Below, piece after piece: positions 40,887 through 43,558 of a DNA stretch of 43,558 nt. The first letter of the stretch is position 1; every line of letters starts with the position of its first letter. The DNA is taken from contig NZ_JAJUHW010000024.1 in NCBI RefSeq assembly GCF_029265695.1, positions 1 through 43,558 on the forward strand. Reading direction: 5' to 3'. Below the pieces are notes generated by a model, which had not been told where the DNA came from, made no database searches, and worked only from the letters and a program-made list of their open reading frames with translations. This DNA is from Gracilinema caldarium. Lineage in GTDB: Bacteria; Spirochaetota; Spirochaetia; Treponematales; Breznakiellaceae. Both the position numbers and the translations under genes were made by a program.

Positions 40887-42365
40887 TTACTTAAAGCGTG
40901 CGAGGGTTTTTTCGTATACTTCTATATATTTTCTTGCGGACTGTTCCCATGAAAAGTTTTTCTGCATCCCCCGTTTTCTCATGGCTACAATATGTTCATG
41001 GCGGTTATAATAAGCCCAGAGGGCCCATCCAACCGTATCATAGATAGACCGCGGGGTCAGGTCATCGAACATGAAACCTGTTCCCTCTCCAGTATCCTGG
41101 TTGTAGTTTTCTACCGTGTCTGCAAGACCTCCTGTACGATGCACAATGGGAGGCGTTCCATAGGCTAGGGAATACATTTGGTTAAGGCCGCAGGGTTCGT
41201 AGCGGCTTGGCATAAGGAAGAAATCGCTCCCTGCTTCGATAAGGTGGCTCAGCCGTTCGGAGTATCCAATCTGCACCTTAAAATTAGGAAGCTGGCTGCT
41301 TAAGCTGCGAACCTCCTGCTCGCACCATTTTTCGCCGGAACCTAATAATACAAATTGCAATTTCATGTCATGGCAAATAGACCAGGCAGAACCATAGGCC
41401 GGACCAAAGAGCTCGCCGATACCCTTTTGTTCAGTCAGCCTTGTTACCATGCCAATAACGGGAATTCCCGGATCCACCGGAAGACCATATTCTTTCTGGA
41501 GTGCTGCTTTTGCGACCTTCTTCCCTTCCAAATTTTTATAGCTATAGTGTTCTGGTATATAGGGATCCTTTTCAGGATTCCAAACATCGGTGTCGATACC
41601 GTTTAAAATACCCACATAATCTGATGCTCGCTGGCGAAGTACACCGTCTAACCTGAATCCATAGGCCTGAGTCTTTGTCTCCTCCGCATAGGTGGGTGAA
41701 ACGGTAGTAAGGAAGTCAGCGCTGGTCAGCCCCGCTTTAAGGAGGTTCATCCGGTCCCAATCATCGAAACCCGCTTGTACAAACAAATCCCATCCTAACT
41801 GGGTATAGGGATAAAAATCCTTGCTGTAGACACCTTGATATCCAAGGTTGTGTATCGTAAAGACCGATGCTGTATGAGAAAACTCATTCTGCCGTTCTCT
41901 ATATTTGAGGTATACCGGCACAAGAGCTGTAGGCCAGTCATGGGCATGCATTATGTCAGGGTACCATGCAAGTTTTCTACAAAGTTGGAAGGCTCCGCGG
42001 CTTAAAAAGGTGAAGCGGCGAGGATTATCTGAAAAATCGGGCTCAAAAGGAGTCCCATAGACACCATCCCGGCCAAAAAAACCTTCATGATCTAAAAAAT
42101 ACACATGGACTGGATTCTTTTCATCCGAACCGGGAAGTGGCGCCTCATACACGGCACACCATTCTTCACCATAACCGACGGGCACCCCTAGGGGACCTTC
42201 CAGCTTAGATAGCTTGTCCCGGGAAATTGCATAATACCGTGGCAATACAAGGCGAACATCATGGCCAAGTTTTGAAAGGGCGATTGCGAGAGCTGAGACA
42301 GCATCTGCGAGCCCTCCGGTTTTTGCGAAGGGCACCGCTTCGCTGGTTGTCATAAGTATTTTCAT
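40887..42365 (-). CDS. glgA: Glycogen synthase (ADP-glucose type)
   Basis: A 492-residue GT5 glycosyltransferase that extends alpha-1,4-glucan chains from ADP-glucose. The N-terminal KTGGLADAV motif (K15-V23) binds the donor. Further typical stretches are VRLVLPRYYA, HAHDWPTALVP, FTIHNLGYQGVY, VSPTYAEE, GILNGIDTDVWNPEKD and the C-terminal MPSRYEPCGLNQMYSLAYGTPPIV, shown in part. The family length is normal. A candidate -10 box TAGAAT sits eight bases before the ATG, and no ribosome binding site is apparent. Glycogen storage is implied. No other glg gene is present in the window apart from the doubtful GH57-like protein. Confidence 0.96.
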   Translation of the reverse strand: MKILMTTSEAVPFAKTGGLADAVSALAIALSKLGHDVRLVLPRYYAISRDKLSKLEGPLGVPVGYGEEWCAVYEAPLPGSDEKNPVHVYFLDHEGFFGRDGVYGTPFEPDFSDNPRRFTFLSRGAFQLCRKLAWYPDIMHAHDWPTALVPVYLKYRERQNEFSHTASVFTIHNLGYQGVYSKDFYPYTQLGWDLFVQAGFDDWDRMNLLKAGLTSADFLTTVSPTYAEETKTQAYGFRLDGVLRQRASDYVGILNGIDTDVWNPEKDPYIPEHYSYKNLEGKKVAKAALQKEYGLPVDPGIPVIGMVTRLTEQKGIGELFGPAYGSAWSICHDMKLQFVLLGSGEKWCEQEVRSLSSQLPNFKVQIGYSERLSHLIEAGSDFFLMPSRYEPCGLNQMYSLAYGTPPIVHRTGGLADTVENYNQDTGEGTGFMFDDLTPRSIYDTVGWALWAYYNRHEHIVAMRKRGMQKNFSWEQSARKYIEVYEKTLARFK

Positions 42366-42373
42366 AGGAAACT

Positions 42374-42401
42374 ATTCTATGCTTTTTTTAAAATTTTTCC
42401 A
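42374..42401 (-). promoter_or_regulatory. glgA: Candidate glgA promoter
   Basis: Minus-strand TGGAAA (42396-42401), 16 bases, TAGAAT (42374-42379), then eight bases to the glgA ATG. The matches are moderate. The spacing fits the near-leaderless pattern seen elsewhere in the window. Confidence 0.4.
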
Positions 42402-42804
42402 GTACCGATAGTCCATGTTCCTGGACAATACGAAGACCATGCTGTATGTCTTCTACCTTAAAGATTACAACCGCCTTACCAGGAGATCCTTCAAGAGATG
42501 CATAAAGGTATTCAATGTTTACCTTTGTGGACTGAAAGAGTTCCATAACTTTTGCAAGGCTTCCTGGCTTGTCATCAATTTCCACGGCAAGGACATCGGT
42601 CGTTCGGGCGGTAAGGCCCGCCTTAGACAGGGCTTCCATGGCAGTATCGACTTGATCTACGATAAGCCTTAAGATACCAAAGTCGGCGGTATCTGCAATT
42701 GAAATAGCCCTGATATTCACTTTTGCATTTGCAAGAACCTTTGTAACCTCAGCAAGCCGACCCGCCGTATTTTCTAAAAAAACCGATATCTGCTTAATCT
42801 GCAT
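42388..42804 (-). CDS. Tandem ACT-domain protein
   Basis: A 138-residue protein with two ACT domains (about residues 3-65: QISVFLENTAGRLAEVTKVL, NIRAISIADT; and about 70-135: VLAVEIDDKPGSLAKVMELF, NIEYLYASLEG). ACT domains bind small ligands, often amino acids. In many anaerobes such a small tandem-ACT gene lies directly after a phenylacetate-CoA ligase gene, as here (9 bases downstream), and is thought to regulate or accompany aromatic amino acid fermentation. It has no catalytic domain. The ligand is not known. Confidence 0.88.
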   Translation of the reverse strand: MQIKQISVFLENTAGRLAEVTKVLANAKVNIRAISIADTADFGILRLIVDQVDTAMEALSKAGLTARTTDVLAVEIDDKPGSLAKVMELFQSTKVNIEYLYASLEGSPGKAVVIFKVEDIQHGLRIVQEHGLSVLEKF

Positions 42805-42813
42805 ACCTACCTC

Positions 42814-43558
42814 CTACAGGGTCCGTCTATCGATAACCCGTTTTGCCTTACCGATGGAACGTTCGATGGTTTTCGGTTCCACCAGTTTAACCCGCAATGC
42901 TATTCCCAGTTTGGACTTCATGACATTTTCGATCTTGGTTTTAAGAGATTCAAGGCTCTTTGTTTCGTCTCCAAAGAGTTCTTTCTTAACCTCCACCTGC
43001 AATTCTACTTCATCCAGGTGGCTCGGTCCACGATCTACGATAATGAGATAGTGAGGATCGGTCCCTTCAATTTCGATGAGGGCATGCTCAATCTGGCTGG
43101 GGAACACGTTCACCCCTCGAATGATCAGCATGTCATCGGTGCGACCGAAGAGCCTGTTCATTTTCACTGTGGTCCGTCCACAGGAACAGAATTCTCTGCG
43201 AAGAAAGGTAACATCTCGGGTTCTATACCGTATGAGAGGAGTTCCTTCTTTTACCAAAGTGGTAAAGACTAATTCACCCTTTTCACCATCCGGAAGAACT
43301 TTTCCCGTAGTGGGATCTATAACTTCAGGATAAAAGAAATCTTCGTTAATGTGGAGGCCATTTTTTGCTTCGCATTCAAAGGCTACACCGGGACCGGTGA
43401 TCTCTGTAAGGCCGTAAATATCATAAGCATCGATACCATATTTAGCTTCGATCTCCTTGCGCATGTTTTCGCTCCAGGGTTCGGCACCAAAGCAGCCTGC
43501 CCTAAGCTTCATGGCCTTAATATCGATCCCTGATTCGGCAGCTTCTTCGGCCATATAC
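42814..43558 (-). CDS. Phenylacetate-CoA ligase (PaaK-type), partial
   Basis: The frame is open to the right edge, so only the C-terminal 248 or so residues are present. These include [19 protein letters not shown], the adenylate-forming core motif [58 protein letters not shown] and the C-terminal lysine region [12 protein letters not shown] (all cited as short fragments). These are diagnostic of the PaaK/COG1541 family, which makes aryl-CoA from aryl acids using ATP. The gene lies 9 bases before the ACT-domain gene. In anaerobes the pair often accompanies indolepyruvate ferredoxin oxidoreductase. That neighbour, if present, is outside the window. Confidence 0.93.
   Translation of the reverse strand, partial: YMAEEAAESGIDIKAMKLRAGCFGAEPWSENMRKEIEAKYGIDAYDIYGLTEITGPGVAFECEAKNGLHINEDFFYPEVIDPTTGKVLPDGEKGELVFTTLVKEGTPLIRYRTRDVTFLRREFCSCGRTTVKMNRLFGRTDDMLIIRGVNVFPSQIEHALIEIEGTDPHYLIIVDRGPSHLDEVELQVEVKKELFGDETKSLESLKTKIENVMKSKLGIALRVKLVEPKTIERSIGKAKRVIDRRTL

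Noticed and set aside
1-43558. Signs of a mobile element, prophage or genomic island
   Set aside because: No transposase, integrase, phage gene, tRNA attachment site or flanking repeat was found. Gene density and style are uniform and most genes are chromosomal core functions.

Overview
The window looks like a chromosomal segment of a spirochaete, most probably a free-living or gut Treponema-type anaerobe. The evidence is a P83/100-type antigen homologue, tandem Maf (DUF115) proteins like those used for flagellin glycosylation, an Rnf-type membrane redox complex, a GldA/F/G-like ABC system with a DUF4340 protein, and a phenylacetate-CoA ligase next to a tandem-ACT protein. Nearly every base is coding. 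No gap exceeds about 190 bases. I found no rRNA, tRNA, CRISPR array, insertion sequence or prophage gene.

Layout. 1-2234 (minus): two unlike type I signal peptidases followed by a partial HemW-type radical SAM gene. 2298-5121 (plus): PEGA/SUMF1 membrane protein, smpB and a secreted protein. 5118-5570 (minus): FtsB/DivIC-like protein. 5758-11921 (plus): a four-gene unit with a 743-residue acidic protein, an unknown protein and two Maf proteins. 11908-12744 (minus): MEMO1-like protein. 12810-14012 (plus): membrane protein with a degenerate GGDEF domain. 14105-18379 (minus): ABC ATPase, permease, GldG-like protein and DUF4340 protein. 18438-22758 (minus): metG, a FemAB-like transferase and rnz. 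22793-24658 (minus): GH57-like protein. 24800-30704 (minus): a divergent PAP2 protein, an unknown membrane protein and rnfC-D-(G)-E-A. 30767-33819 (plus): RluA-type pseudouridine synthase, a P-loop/Asp23 fusion and a peptidase-MA-like TPR protein. 33905-35095 (minus): pcnB. 35166-36113 (minus): lysophospholipase-like hydrolase. 36168-40823 (plus): TrmA/RlmD-type methyltransferase, beta-propeller/HEAT protein and P83/100. 40887-43558 (minus): glgA, ACT protein and partial phenylacetate-CoA ligase.

Two themes stand out. First, the Rnf-like complex keeps the fold and gene order but has lost most cofactor ligands: no cysteines at the RnfA/RnfE iron-sulfur positions, no normal SGAT flavinylation motif in RnfD or the RnfG-position protein, an altered RnfC motif, and no RnfB in the cluster. 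Several other genes here also have degenerate active sites (GH57, peptidase MA, GGDEF). Second, many genes that begin a transcript and lack a Shine-Dalgarno sequence have a sigma70-type -10 box ending 6-9 bases before the ATG. This predicts leaderless mRNAs. At least two divergent gene pairs appear to share one TTGACAA/TTGTCAA -35 element used in both directions.
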